Shown piece after piece: positions 1 to 8,528 of a DNA stretch of 64,000 nucleotides. Both the position numbers and the translations under genes were made by a program. The notes beneath the pieces are model-generated. The model searched no databases. It had not been told where the DNA came from and saw only the letters and a list, made by a program, of their open reading frames with translations. Within the stretch, counting starts at the first letter, position 1, and each line of letters opens with the position of its first letter. Origin of the DNA: Mesorhizobium sp. RMAD-H1. Its GTDB lineage: Bacteria; Pseudomonadota; Alphaproteobacteria; Rhizobiales; Rhizobiaceae. The stretch is from positions 248,001 through 312,000 of the forward strand of contig NZ_JACHWN010000007.1 of assembly GCF_014191375.1 (NCBI RefSeq). The letters run 5' to 3'.

Positions 1-152
1 GCATACGCACCGCTAACCAGAAGAGCGGACGCCCCTGCTGCCAGAAGGATAAGACGTCCTGTACCGGCTCGATATCCCGTGCATGTGGCTGCGGCAATCG
101 CTCGGGATAAGCGTGAGCTTTCCGGATATGCGGGGACCCGCCACTTGCCCAT
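1..152 (-). CDS. N-terminus of an exported protein (runs off window)
   Basis: Only about 50 codons are visible. An ATG at 152 lies 13 bases downstream of the adhesin stop codon and is preceded by a purine-rich GGAAAGG ribosome-binding site. The reading frame stays open to the window edge. After a polar, arginine-containing stretch of about 33 residues it has a hydrophobic Ala/Leu/Gly-rich segment (ILLAAGASALLVSGAYA) that looks like a signal-peptide core with an A-x-A end. The short spacing suggests it is the third gene of the adhesin operon, so an envelope protein that assists or accompanies the adhesin is plausible. The family cannot be named from the part visible. Confidence 0.5.
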   Translation of the reverse strand, partial: MGKWRVPAYPESSRLSRAIAAATCTGYRAGTGRLILLAAGASALLVSGAY

Positions 153-165
153 GCCTTTCCGATCC

Positions 166-3100
166 TCAGTTCAGGGTTACGCTGAGGCCTGCCCCAACGC
201 CCCATGCGCCGCCTGCGGTCGTACCTGAAACATTGGCGCGGACGCGGCCGCTTTCGCTGGTGTAACCGGCGCCGAACGCAACTGCTCCCTCATTGCGCCA
301 GTAGCCGCCGCCAACCGCCAGGCTGAGCTTGCCCGGCCGGTCGTCGTAACGCAGGGACGCTGCAGCCAGCCCGACCGCCGCGGCCTGGCGTGCCTCTTTC
401 CGGATATCACCTATATCCGTATTGAGCTGGCTGAGCCGGGAATCGGTGTAGTCATTGGCCTGCTGCAGGGTCGTTCCGGCCACCTGGTCGGTATAGGTCT
501 TTGCCTCGTCGACAGCCAGGCTTACCTGGTCGTTCGTATAGGATTTCGACGATGCCAACGTCGTCGCCATCCCATCATTGAACTGCTTGACGTTGACCGC
601 ATCGGTATCCGCCACGCCCGCTGCGACATTGCGGATCAGCACGGGGGCGCTCGGGTCACCACCCTGCAAGGTAATGTTATTGGTCTTGGTGACGGATCCG
701 TCCGGGTTGGTGACGGTATCATACTGTACTGAATTGGCCGCTGTCTGCCCGATACTTCCGATCTGGCTACCCAGGCTGTCCACCGCCTGGTTGGTCGCGT
801 AGAGTTGACTGCCGTTGATCGCGTCCGTGGATGTGGCGCTGATCCGGCCAGCTGCAACATTGGTGATCGTACGCTCGTTGCCGACGTCGCCTACGCTGAC
901 CGTGCTCGTCGGAGCAGTACCCGCGAAGGTGTAGTTCACATTGTTGATGGTGGTGCCGGTGGTCGCCACGGCGGCTGCGGTAGTCGAGCCCGCGCCGAGA
1001 GCAACGCTGCCCGGCTCATTGGCCGTGGCGCCGGCACCCAGCGCCATTGCCTGGATGCCGTTCGACGTCGCGTTCGTTCCGAGCGCGATGCCGTCGGCCA
1101 GATTGACGGTCGAGTTCTGACCGATGGCGACACCGCCCGGTGCTGTCATCTGAACGATGGCGCCATTGCCCATACCAATACCGTTGTCGCCGTTGACCGT
1201 TGTGCGCGGACCGATCGCCACCGAATCCAATCCGACTGCAAGTGAATCCGAGGCGGTCGAATTGGCGTGGAAATATTCGGTGGGTGACACCGCGAACGAG
1301 GTCAGCGCCCCCTTCAATTGGCGAAGGGTGACTGCATCCTGATCCTCGGTACCATCGGCAACATTCGTGATCTGCCGGTAGGATGTGGCATTGCCCACCG
1401 AGACCGCTCCGAGCAGGGATTTATCGGTCGTATTGTAGGGAACAATGCCCGTACCCGAGATGATGCTGCCGGAGGACGGCGCGACCGCGCGGTTCGCCAC
1501 GGATTGCGAACCCAGTGCGACGGAGCCGTCGATCGTCGATTGCGTGTTCTGGCCGATGGCGAGTGAACCATCGGCGCCTGCCTGGGCGTTCAAGCCTGCT
1601 GCTAGGCTGTTATTGCCGGTTGAAACGCTCTGCGGACCGATGGCGACCGAATCGGTTCCCGCCGGACTTGAATCCGCGAGGGTCGAATTAGCACGGAAAT
1701 ATTTGATGCCGCTGCCGTTGAGGGCGCTGTCGAAGGTCGTCAGGCTGTTGTTAACGGCGGTGAATGCGTCGCCTATCGTGGTGTAGGTGTTACCCGCGAT
1801 CGTGTAGGTCGGATTGCTGACGCTGCCATCGGGGTTCACGATGGCGCCGCCGCCGAGAATATTGGCGATGCTCAGCGATACGCCATAGAGCTGGGATCCG
1901 TTGACCGCTTCTGTAGAAGTCGAGGAAACCGTCCCAGGCAGAAGACCGGTGATCCCCGTGCCATTCATATCAAGACCGGAGGCGTTGAATACCTGACCAC
2001 TCGAGAGTGCCAGGCTGTCGGCGGTGAGGGCCGGGGTCGTGGCGATCGTGACGTCGGTTCCGCTGCGCGTGATCGCGATGTTCTGCCCGCTGAGGAGTTG
2101 CACCGTCCCGCCTGGTGTGACGTTCGTGGCGGCATCGCCGTTCGCCTGCAGATTCCAGCCGGCAGAAGCCGTGCTGCTTACCGCGCTCAAGGCGGACTGT
2201 ACGCTGTTATAGGTCGTGCTGCCGACCGCCAGCCCTGCGGTCACCTGGTTGGTTGTGGGATCATAGACCGACGTACCGCCGAGCGCCGTCGATATGCTGA
2301 CGCCGAGTGTGTCGATGTCGCCTCCAACCGCCGTGATTGCCTGGTTGGTCGCGAAGAGCTGCGATCCGTTGATCGCATCGGTCGAAGTACCGGAAATACG
2401 GCCCGCCGCCACATTGGTGACGGTACGCTCCGTGCCCGGAGCACCGACGCTGACCGTCGAGCCCGGGCTGGTCCCGGCGAAGTCATAGGTCACGCCGTTG
2501 ATCACGGTGTTGGGCGTGGGGACAGCCACCGCCGTGACGCTGCCCGAACCGAGCGCCACGTCGCCGGCATTGTTGGCGATCGCCGTGTCGCCGAAGGCTA
2601 GCGAGCCTGCCGCCAGCGCGCTGCTGGTGCTGCCGATCGCGACGCTGCCCTGGCCGATCACGGTGTTTCGATAGCCGAGGCCGACCGCGCCCTGCGCCGC
2701 CGTGCCGGGGGTGCTGACGGCCTGTCCGCCGCCGCCGACCATGTTGGTGTTACCCATCGCCACCGAGCCGTTGCCGGTCGCGGTATTATCCATGCCCTGC
2801 GCCACGGCACCGTCGCCGGTTGCCGTATTGGGATCGCCGATCGCGACCGCGCCATTGCCATTGGCGATGTTGCCGAACCCGATCGATACCGCCTTGCCGC
2901 CCGTTGCCCTCGCATTTGTGCCGATGGCGACCGCATCGGCGGAGTCTGCAGCCGCGCCTAGGCCGACGGCTACCGTATTCGCGGCAGTTGCGGCTGCATT
3001 ATTGCCGACCGCCACCGAGGAGACGGCCGTGCTCTGTGCTCCCGAACCGGCCGCAACGGAGCCGAAGCCACTCGACACGGCCGAATTGCCCAAGGCCAGC

Positions 3101-4653
3101 GCGAAGTCGGCCGAAGCATTGGCAACATTGCCAAGCGCTGCTGAATTTACCCCCGTCGCATTTGCCTGAGGACCAACCGCAATTGTATTGCTGGCGGTAG
3201 CCATGGCATTGTAGCCGATCGAGGTCGTTGCATTGCTGCCAACGCCGATACCCGCATTGGTGCCGATGGCGATATTGTCGTTGCCCGTCACCAGATTGCC
3301 CGCGGAAGCTGCGAGCGTGCCGTCATAAGTGACGGAACCGTCGCCGGTTCCCATGGCGACGTTGCGCGCTCCGCTGACGCCGGAACCGGCGCCTCTCAGG
3401 ACGCTGGCGATACCCCCGCCGACAGCGGAGTTCTGCCCGCCGCTGACGAGCGTTCCGGCCGCGATGCCGACCGCAACGGAACTGGCATTGCCGACGGTTG
3501 AACCAGCACCGGCGCCCTGACCGACGGCAACCGTGCTGTCGCCAACGGCTACGGCCTGCACTCCGAGCGCAAGCGCGCTGTTCCCTGTCGCCCGAGCCGC
3601 ACCGCCGATGGCGGTGGCGGAAAGGCCCGTCGCCTGGCTGGCGCGCCCCATCGCAATGGCATCGACCTGAGACGCAGTCACATCCGTGCCGATGGCGATG
3701 GCGCTCTCCGCGAGAGCGCCCGTTCCCGCAGCAGTGCGCGAGCCGAGATAGACCGAGTTGATCGCGGATGCGTTCGACTGGAAGCCGATGGCGAGGGCGT
3801 TCTGGCTGCTTGCGCTGGCCGAACTGCCCTGGGCCAACGAATCCACTCCCGACGCGTTCGCCTGAAATCCGAGCGCGGTAGCGCGCAGCCCACTGGCAAC
3901 GGCTGTCCGGCCTCCGGCGAACGACTGGCCGCCGCTGGCCGTGGCGGTACCGACCGCCGTGGATTGCGACCCCGAAGCAACGGCGTTTTGGCCGAGCGCA
4001 GTGGCCGCGATCCCAGTGGCGCTGGCGGAGATGCCGAGCGCGACCGTATTGGTGTTGTTTGAGACCGTACCAGCGCCCAGCGCTATCGCGCCGCCAGCCC
4101 CTGAGGCCGATGCGCCCTGACCGATTGCCACCGTATTTTGTCCCGACGCGACGGACTGGCGTCCCACTGCGATGGCGTCGAGCTGAGATGCCGTCACGTC
4201 CGTGCCGATGGCGATGGCGCTCTGCGCGAGAGCACCCGTCCCCGGCATAGTGCGCGCGCCCAGATAAATGGCGTTAACTGCAGATGAGGTCGCCCCCGTG
4301 CCGATCCCGACGGCATTGATCTGAGATGCTGTCGCAGAGCCGATGGCGATGGTGCCGGCGCCGGTCGCCGTGCCGCCGCCAGCCTGATATTGCGCCTGCG
4401 CCGGCGCGGAGAGGCCAAGCGCGACGAGTCCGGCTAGGCCACCGAGCGCGCCGGCTGAACGCAGCGCTCCGCCAGCGCCCAATGTGCCAAGTCCCAGCCG
4501 CTTGCGTCCCACGCCAAGCACAGAATGCGCAATGCGCAGCACCGCCATCAGCCGGCGGCGCTGCGAACGGCCGCAGCCGTCCGCACCACCAACCCAGTTT
4601 CCCGCAAACCTGGCCGGCTCGCGCCGGCTGATCTTTCCTTGCAAGGTCGTCAT
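166..4653 (-). CDS. YadA-like trimeric autotransporter adhesin
   Basis: Type Vc autotransporter of 1495 residues, expected to form a homotrimeric surface fibre for attachment. An arginine-rich N-terminal extension leads to a hydrophobic signal segment ending near residue 87 (S-A-P-A-Q-A). About residues 90-700 are degenerate 14-residue YadA-head repeats (A-I-A-I-G / A-V-A-L-G cores). Stalk and neck modules follow, including two copies of the N-V-A-A-G-R-I-S...A-I-N-G-S-Q-L motif. The C-terminal ~70 residues form the YadA-type membrane anchor (A-A-A-V-G-L-A-A-A-S-L-R-Y). The protein ends in Asn rather than the usual terminal aromatic residue. The start at 4653 overlaps the upstream stop as ATGA, which supports it, although an internal ATG at 4548 would give a more ordinary signal peptide. 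Bartonella BadA and Brucella BtaE/BtaF are family examples; the receptor cannot be predicted. Confidence 0.93.
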   Translation of the reverse strand: MTTLQGKISRREPARFAGNWVGGADGCGRSQRRRLMAVLRIAHSVLGVGRKRLGLGTLGAGGALRSAGALGGLAGLVALGLSAPAQAQYQAGGGTATGAGTIAIGSATASQINAVGIGTGATSSAVNAIYLGARTMPGTGALAQSAIAIGTDVTASQLDAIAVGRQSVASGQNTVAIGQGASASGAGGAIALGAGTVSNNTNTVALGISASATGIAATALGQNAVASGSQSTAVGTATASGGQSFAGGRTAVASGLRATALGFQANASGVDSLAQGSSASASSQNALAIGFQSNASAINSVYLGSRTAAGTGALAESAIAIGTDVTASQVDAIAMGRASQATGLSATAIGGAARATGNSALALGVQAVAVGDSTVAVGQGAGAGSTVGNASSVAVGIAAGTLVSGGQNSAVGGGIASVLRGAGSGVSGARNVAMGTGDGSVTYDGTLAASAGNLVTGNDNIAIGTNAGIGVGSNATTSIGYNAMATASNTIAVGPQANATGVNSAALGNVANASADFALALGNSAVSSGFGSVAAGSGAQSTAVSSVAVGNNAAATAANTVAVGLGAAADSADAVAIGTNARATGGKAVSIGFGNIANGNGAVAIGDPNTATGDGAVAQGMDNTATGNGSVAMGNTNMVGGGGQAVSTPGTAAQGAVGLGYRNTVIGQGSVAIGSTSSALAAGSLAFGDTAIANNAGDVALGSGSVTAVAVPTPNTVINGVTYDFAGTSPGSTVSVGAPGTERTVTNVAAGRISGTSTDAINGSQLFATNQAITAVGGDIDTLGVSISTALGGTSVYDPTTNQVTAGLAVGSTTYNSVQSALSAVSSTASAGWNLQANGDAATNVTPGGTVQLLSGQNIAITRSGTDVTIATTPALTADSLALSSGQVFNASGLDMNGTGITGLLPGTVSSTSTEAVNGSQLYGVSLSIANILGGGAIVNPDGSVSNPTYTIAGNTYTTIGDAFTAVNNSLTTFDSALNGSGIKYFRANSTLADSSPAGTDSVAIGPQSVSTGNNSLAAGLNAQAGADGSLAIGQNTQSTIDGSVALGSQSVANRAVAPSSGSIISGTGIVPYNTTDKSLLGAVSVGNATSYRQITNVADGTEDQDAVTLRQLKGALTSFAVSPTEYFHANSTASDSLAVGLDSVAIGPRTTVNGDNGIGMGNGAIVQMTAPGGVAIGQNSTVNLADGIALGTNATSNGIQAMALGAGATANEPGSVALGAGSTTAAAVATTGTTINNVNYTFAGTAPTSTVSVGDVGNERTITNVAAGRISATSTDAINGSQLYATNQAVDSLGSQIGSIGQTAANSVQYDTVTNPDGSVTKTNNITLQGGDPSAPVLIRNVAAGVADTDAVNVKQFNDGMATTLASSKSYTNDQVSLAVDEAKTYTDQVAGTTLQQANDYTDSRLSQLNTDIGDIRKEARQAAAVGLAAASLRYDDRPGKLSLAVGGGYWRNEGAVAFGAGYTSESGRVRANVSGTTAGGAWGVGAGLSVTLN
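3683..3752. repeat. Long direct repeat in adhesin head, copy 1
   Basis: About 70 bases strongly resemble 4199-4268. Both encode a block of the form Y-L-G-x-R-T-x-x-G-T-G-A-L-A-x-S-A-I-A-I-G followed by T-D-V-T-A-S-Q. The match is at DNA as well as protein level, which points to segmental duplication or gene conversion inside the head domain rather than only repeat periodicity. Confidence 0.7.
4199..4268. repeat. Long direct repeat in adhesin head, copy 2
   Basis: Partner of 3683-3752, about 516 bases away. It differs at a modest number of positions, mostly synonymous or conservative. It lies close to the N-terminal end of the mature adhesin. Confidence 0.7.
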
Positions 4654-5117
4654 CGGGTTAGTGCCTCCTCTACCGCATTATTTTGGACAGCCGCAGGTTC
4701 CGCCGACCCTGCCGCCGATGGGTCTTTGTTAGTGAATGGAATGGCTTTGCCGCCACCGGCGCCTCGCGCAAGCAACGCATGACCGTGCTTTTTGCCGATT
4801 GCCTCAATGCGCTCAAGCGCGCTGACGAGCCAGTTGTCATCCGATGCAGGCGTGGCTTTGAGCGCTCTCGCGGCCCGCTCAGCCGGAATGATTTGTTCGA
4901 GATAGGATCGGATCGCCGCCAGATGATCCTCAGGCGTATCGTTCGCGTGGATCACCGATGTGAGACCGTAGAGGCAGTTGGCAAGCAGCATGTCGCGCTT
5001 GGCTTCGGAGAGCTCGCCCGCATACCGCTCTTCAAGAAGCTGGAACGTTTGCTGCACCCTCTGGCTAACCGCGTCGGAAAGTGTTTGCTGCATGTTTGCA
5101 GCCATACCGCGGCTCAT
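4650..5117 (-). CDS. Hypothetical protein coupled to the adhesin
   Basis: A 155-residue soluble-looking protein with no signal peptide or membrane segment. The first ~90 residues are mostly helix-forming and charged (Q-R-V-Q-Q-T-F-Q-L-L-E-E-R-Y), and the C-terminal third is Ala/Gly/Pro-rich and probably flexible. The family is not recognised. Its stop overlaps the adhesin start by four bases (ATGA), so the two are probably translationally coupled in one transcript. No clear ribosome-binding site precedes the chosen ATG, and in-frame ATGs at 5105 and 5093 are alternatives. A regulatory, assembly or chaperone-like role for the adhesin is only an inference from position. Confidence 0.6.
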   Translation of the reverse strand: MSRGMAANMQQTLSDAVSQRVQQTFQLLEERYAGELSEAKRDMLLANCLYGLTSVIHANDTPEDHLAAIRSYLEQIIPAERAARALKATPASDDNWLVSALERIEAIGKKHGHALLARGAGGGKAIPFTNKDPSAAGSAEPAAVQNNAVEEALTR

Positions 5118-5457
5118 GCGCGCATACTGTTCGCCAAGGCGTCGAACGCTGCCCTACAGGTGAAGAACCATAGCCTGTCTTCCGGACCGTTCATGAGCCC
5201 TATCCCTCTAATATCCACCTCTCCAGATCCAGCCCAACCGAAGCTGTAGAAAGGACATCGTCCCCTAAACCAGCATTCCCGGCCGCTAGATCCCCCAATC
5301 CTACACCACGGAAATAAGCCAGAATTGCCGGCCGCTGTATTTCAAGTTCTTACGGCTTTTTTCAGCTTCTCCTGAAATTCGAGAGGTGACGACTTGAGGA
5401 GAAAGGTTCCGATGCGCCTTTCGCAGACGATGATCGTACAGTCTTCAGAATTCCGGG
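5118..5457. other. Intergenic region upstream of adhesin operon
   Basis: About 340 bases between the end of the AraC-type regulator and the adhesin operon, both on the minus strand. It should hold the promoter of the adhesin operon. No convincing -35/-10 pair, terminator or coding sequence was identified by eye. Confidence 0.4.
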
Positions 5458-6297
5458 TTATTTACCGGTCCGCCCCTGAATTCTGAAGGGCGTTTCACCT
5501 CTGTATTTACTCATCGCCGAGGTCAGATGACTCTGGCTCGAGAACCCGCTGAGATGCGCCACCTGCACGATCGTCATATCGCGTTCGGCAAGCAGCTTTT
5601 CGGCATAGACAAGGCGCAAACCCAGGAGATAGCGGTAAGGTGATTGCCCAAATGTCGCCTTGAAGGCATTTACAAAATGACTGGGGGAAAGCTCGCATAT
5701 CGCCGCAAGATCAGCCAATGTGAGTTTTCGTGACAAGTTCTCCTTCATGAAGGCTTGAATGCGCTTCGCATTGTAGCTGGAGAGCTTGCCTATTGCCTTT
5801 GCAGGCGATTTGTCCTGCGTGTTTACCCGTAGCAGATGGACGCCGAGTTGCGTGAGAAGTGCGTCGAGGTAGCGCAGGCTTGCCCTCTCTTTCCGCATCA
5901 GTTCCGCCTTCATCATCTGGGCTATACCGAGCGCAAACGCATCGGCGCTGATCGGCACTGGCCATTGCGGCTCTACCGCTTCGGTTTCACACGTGGCCAG
6001 GTCCTGCAAATAGGAAGGCTGCAAAGCGACGATTGCGCTTTCCTTCACTGACGACCAACTGGCAAATCCCTCAAGATTCGCTGGAATGACCGCAAGCGCG
6101 CCAGCTGGAACATCGATGCCCTGCCACCGATTGACGCCGATTCTGAATTCCACGCCGCTAACGGGCGCGAGGAAAATCTCCACCAGATGCACATTTGCGG
6201 TGAAGGTTCGCGAACCCGGCGCCCGCACAGAGTGAGCAATTCCTCCTCTATCTGGGATCCACTGGAAGCCCGCGCCATCAGAAAGACAATCGAGCAT
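5458..6297 (-). CDS. AraC family transcriptional regulator
   Basis: A 279-residue regulator. The N-terminal ~165 residues resemble an AraC cupin-like sensor domain. The C-terminal ~100 residues carry the two AraC helix-turn-helix motifs: L-T-L-A-D-L-A-A-I-C-E-L-S-P-S-H-F followed by I-V-Q-V-A-H-L-S-G-F-S-S-Q-S-H-L and the family P-F-R signature. Length is typical for the family. No gene is clearly divergent from it; the upstream flank of about 400 bases lies before the end of the gate-domain membrane protein. It lies 340 bases upstream of the adhesin operon on the same strand, so control of that operon is possible but unsupported. Confidence 0.85.
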   Translation of the reverse strand: MLDCLSDGAGFQWIPDRGGIAHSVRAPGSRTFTANVHLVEIFLAPVSGVEFRIGVNRWQGIDVPAGALAVIPANLEGFASWSSVKESAIVALQPSYLQDLATCETEAVEPQWPVPISADAFALGIAQMMKAELMRKERASLRYLDALLTQLGVHLLRVNTQDKSPAKAIGKLSSYNAKRIQAFMKENLSRKLTLADLAAICELSPSHFVNAFKATFGQSPYRYLLGLRLVYAEKLLAERDMTIVQVAHLSGFSSQSHLTSAMSKYRGETPFRIQGRTGK

Positions 6298-6702
6298 ATT
6301 TCAGCACCGATCTGGCCAGATGCTTTCCGTGCCATCCAAGTTTGGCAGGGTTGATCATCCCGCGTTTATCAAGCCTGTGGAGCGGATGATCAGCCGAGGT
6401 TTCACTGAAACCGCTTTCGGCTTTCCCACTGAAAAGATACGCAATTTCTTGTGACATGACGACTTCAACCGCAACTCCCCAGATGAAAGGGCAATACGGG
6501 ACGGTCATATCATTGTAAACTGATCGTGGGTTGAAACTGCGCGTGGGGGCTTCGTCTGTCCCATGTGACAACTGCTGCAGTGCGAGACAGGAAAAGAGCT
6601 TTCCGGTCCTCCCAGGTGCTGAAAGGAGATAACACAGGGGGGAGCCGCGCGCTCCCGATCCGAAATGAACTTTTCAGCCGTTCAATATAGTCATCATCAC
6701 AT
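6298..6702. other. Intergenic region upstream of the AraC regulator
   Basis: About 405 bases between the gate-domain membrane protein and the AraC regulator, both on the minus strand. Open frames exist here, including one of 97 codons over 6278-6571, but none has recognisable protein character or a good start. It probably contains the AraC promoter. Nothing else was identified. Confidence 0.35.
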
Positions 6703-7686
6703 CTACTGGCCCGCTGCCGCCGGGCAGTCCGCTCGCCGAAATACCCACCCGAAAAAGCTCTCATCCGGGATTGACCGAACGAGCCACGCGATCAGAGCCG
6801 TCGCGGCGATTGCGAAAATGATCCGTCCAACAAGCACACCGAGAACATCCGCGCCCAACGCCGTCACAATCAAAGTGTCCTCGATAATGCTATGTGCAAA
6901 TCCCATGAAGATGCATGAAACAAAGACCTGGCGGGGTGGTATGTCGCCCGACCGCGCTTCGCGGATCAGCAATCCGCCTCCGTAGGAAATACCCAAAAAC
7001 AACCCGACGGCGGTGAATTGCCCTGCCTCGCCCTCTATTCCCGCGAGACGCAGTGAAGGGGCTAGTATCTTCATCAACAGGGCCATGAGCCCTGACTGTT
7101 TCAGGATCTCCAGCCCCAAGGCGAGGGCCACGAGAATGACGAACATGAAGATCAGCGCTTCCATCAACCCGGTGAGGAAGCCCGTCCAATCGGAGGAGGG
7201 GGACACCGGAATCCAGGCTGGGTCCAGTGTTTCCGACAACCACCCGGTCGCGGCAAGCAGATGATGGAGCATCATCGCATAGAGTATGCCGCCGGCAACG
7301 CGGATCAGTGTCGTGACGGCAAATCCCGGCCCGGCCTTTTGAATGATCTTCTGCTCGATTGGCAGACCATGGGCGAAAAGCAGAAGTGCTGACAAAACGG
7401 TTATGTCGGCAACGCTCATCGATACCGCCGGTACTAGCGTAAAGATCATGGGAATCGCTCCCCATATTCCCACGAGCATTCCGGTCAGCCAGGCCAGGCC
7501 CAATTCCGGCGGCAAACCGAAAAGCCCCATGACTGGTGCGAGAACCGGAGAGACGGCTTCTATCAATCCCGTCCGAAACGCCACCTCGGTCATGATCGTG
7601 ACCGGAATGATGATGCGGACGAGCTCCCAATAGATCTGCAGGGTTTCCCGAAGCTTAAGGACGGCGAATCTGAGTGCTGACATCAC
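6703..7686 (-). CDS. Gate-domain (nucleoside-recognition-type) membrane protein
   Basis: A 327-residue polytopic inner-membrane protein with roughly eight to nine hydrophobic segments. It resembles the nucleoside-recognition/Gate domain family (COG3366-like). Characteristic features are the gate-like helices around P-V-L-A-P-V-M-G-L-F-G-L-P and a second similar block around I-L-A-P-S-L-R-L-A-G-I. Members of this superfamily are transporters or transport-associated proteins with varied substrates, so the cargo is unknown. The gene is divergent from an Lrp/AsnC regulator with a palindromic operator between them. That context favours an amino-acid or related metabolite exporter under feedback control, which is inference. 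Confidence 0.7.
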   Translation of the reverse strand: MMSALRFAVLKLRETLQIYWELVRIIIPVTIMTEVAFRTGLIEAVSPVLAPVMGLFGLPPELGLAWLTGMLVGIWGAIPMIFTLVPAVSMSVADITVLSALLLFAHGLPIEQKIIQKAGPGFAVTTLIRVAGGILYAMMLHHLLAATGWLSETLDPAWIPVSPSSDWTGFLTGLMEALIFMFVILVALALGLEILKQSGLMALLMKILAPSLRLAGIEGEAGQFTAVGLFLGISYGGGLLIREARSGDIPPRQVFVSCIFMGFAHSIIEDTLIVTALGADVLGVLVGRIIFAIAATALIAWLVRSIPDESFFGWVFRRADCPAAAGQ

Positions 7687-7757
7687 AGGCTCTCCATGGC
7701 GTTGCCGTCATTTTCTACCCCGACGCGATCCGCATTTTTGGTCAAAAATTGCACTTC

Positions 7758-7776
7758 AATGCAATTTTATTGCATT
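7758..7776. promoter_or_regulatory. Candidate Lrp/AsnC operator
   Basis: A perfect 8-bp inverted repeat, AATGCAAT-TTT-ATTGCATT, lies in the divergent region between the gate-domain membrane protein and the Lrp/AsnC gene. A related half-site, AATTGCAC, lies just upstream at 7748-7755. AT-rich imperfect palindromes of this size are typical of Lrp-family autoregulatory sites. It ends 27 bases before the regulator start. Confidence 0.65.
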
Positions 7777-7803
7777 TTAATCTCGCCTGATTTGGAGAAG
7801 CGT

Positions 7804-8256
7804 ATGGACCGGATCGACAGGAAACTGCTGGATCTTCTGCAACGTGATGCGTCGCGAACGAATGCCGACATGGCCGACGAAATCGGACTGTCACCTTCGA
7901 GCTGTCTTAGGCGTATCCGGCGGCTGCGGCGTACGGGCGTGATCCAGCGGATTGTCGCGATTCTGAACCCGGCCACGATCGGGCGCCCATTGAAGGCGCT
8001 GGTGACGGTGGAGCTGAAGCTCCACGGCGAGCAGCATATGCGCCGGTTTCTCGATCTCGCGGTTAAAGAGGACGCGGTGGCGCAGGCTTATGCGGTCACG
8101 GGGGAAGCCGATGTCGTCTTGATGCTGCAGCTGCGCGACATGGAGGAATTCGATGCACTTTGTGACAGACTGTTCCGGGACCAGACGAATGTTGCGCGGT
8201 TCTTCACCATGATGGTGATCCGCACCGCAAAGAATGAAACAGCTGTCCCGCTATGA
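7804..8256 (+). CDS. Lrp/AsnC family transcriptional regulator
   Basis: A 150-residue regulator. The N-terminal winged-helix domain begins M-D-R-I-D-R-K-L-L-D-L-L-Q, with the HTH at N-A-D-M-A-D-E-I-G-L-S-P-S-S-C. It is followed by an Lrp ligand-binding (RAM) domain containing A-Y-A-V-T-G-E-A-D-V-V-L. The length matches the family (150-165). The ATG at 7804 was chosen because the homologous domain begins there and TTGGAGAAG precedes it; upstream in-frame starts would add an unrelated 36-residue extension across the operator. It is divergent from the gate-domain membrane protein and likely controls it and itself in response to a small-molecule ligand, probably an amino acid. Confidence 0.92.
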   Translation: MDRIDRKLLDLLQRDASRTNADMADEIGLSPSSCLRRIRRLRRTGVIQRIVAILNPATIGRPLKALVTVELKLHGEQHMRRFLDLAVKEDAVAQAYAVTGEADVVLMLQLRDMEEFDALCDRLFRDQTNVARFFTMMVIRTAKNETAVPL

Positions 8257-8528
8257 TGAGCCCGGTCAGCGTGGGTGAATGACGTTTTGCCCGCAATTGC
8301 GGTTGCGAGCCGCGATAGGAGTGCTGGAGACGATCAGAGGCCCCGAAAGCATTGCATCGATCTCGCTACGCTTCGGCCCAGGATGAAGTCCGATTTTCTC
8401 AATCCTGCGAGGCTTCCGCAATCTGCGGACGCTCGCTGGGCGGTCCCACCCCCTCGGCCAGAACTGCGACCGTCCTGGTGAGGTGCTCTGCAGAAGGTCT
8501 GATCTGAATGATCATCCCTGAACGCGCC

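Noticed and set aside
805-4631. Many open frames on both strands inside the adhesin gene
   Set aside because: All are shadows of a repetitive G+C-rich gene; none has protein-like character.
8291-8302. Palindrome CCGCAATTGCGG between convergent genes
   Set aside because: No promoter nearby and no T-run for a terminator; likely chance in G+C-rich DNA.
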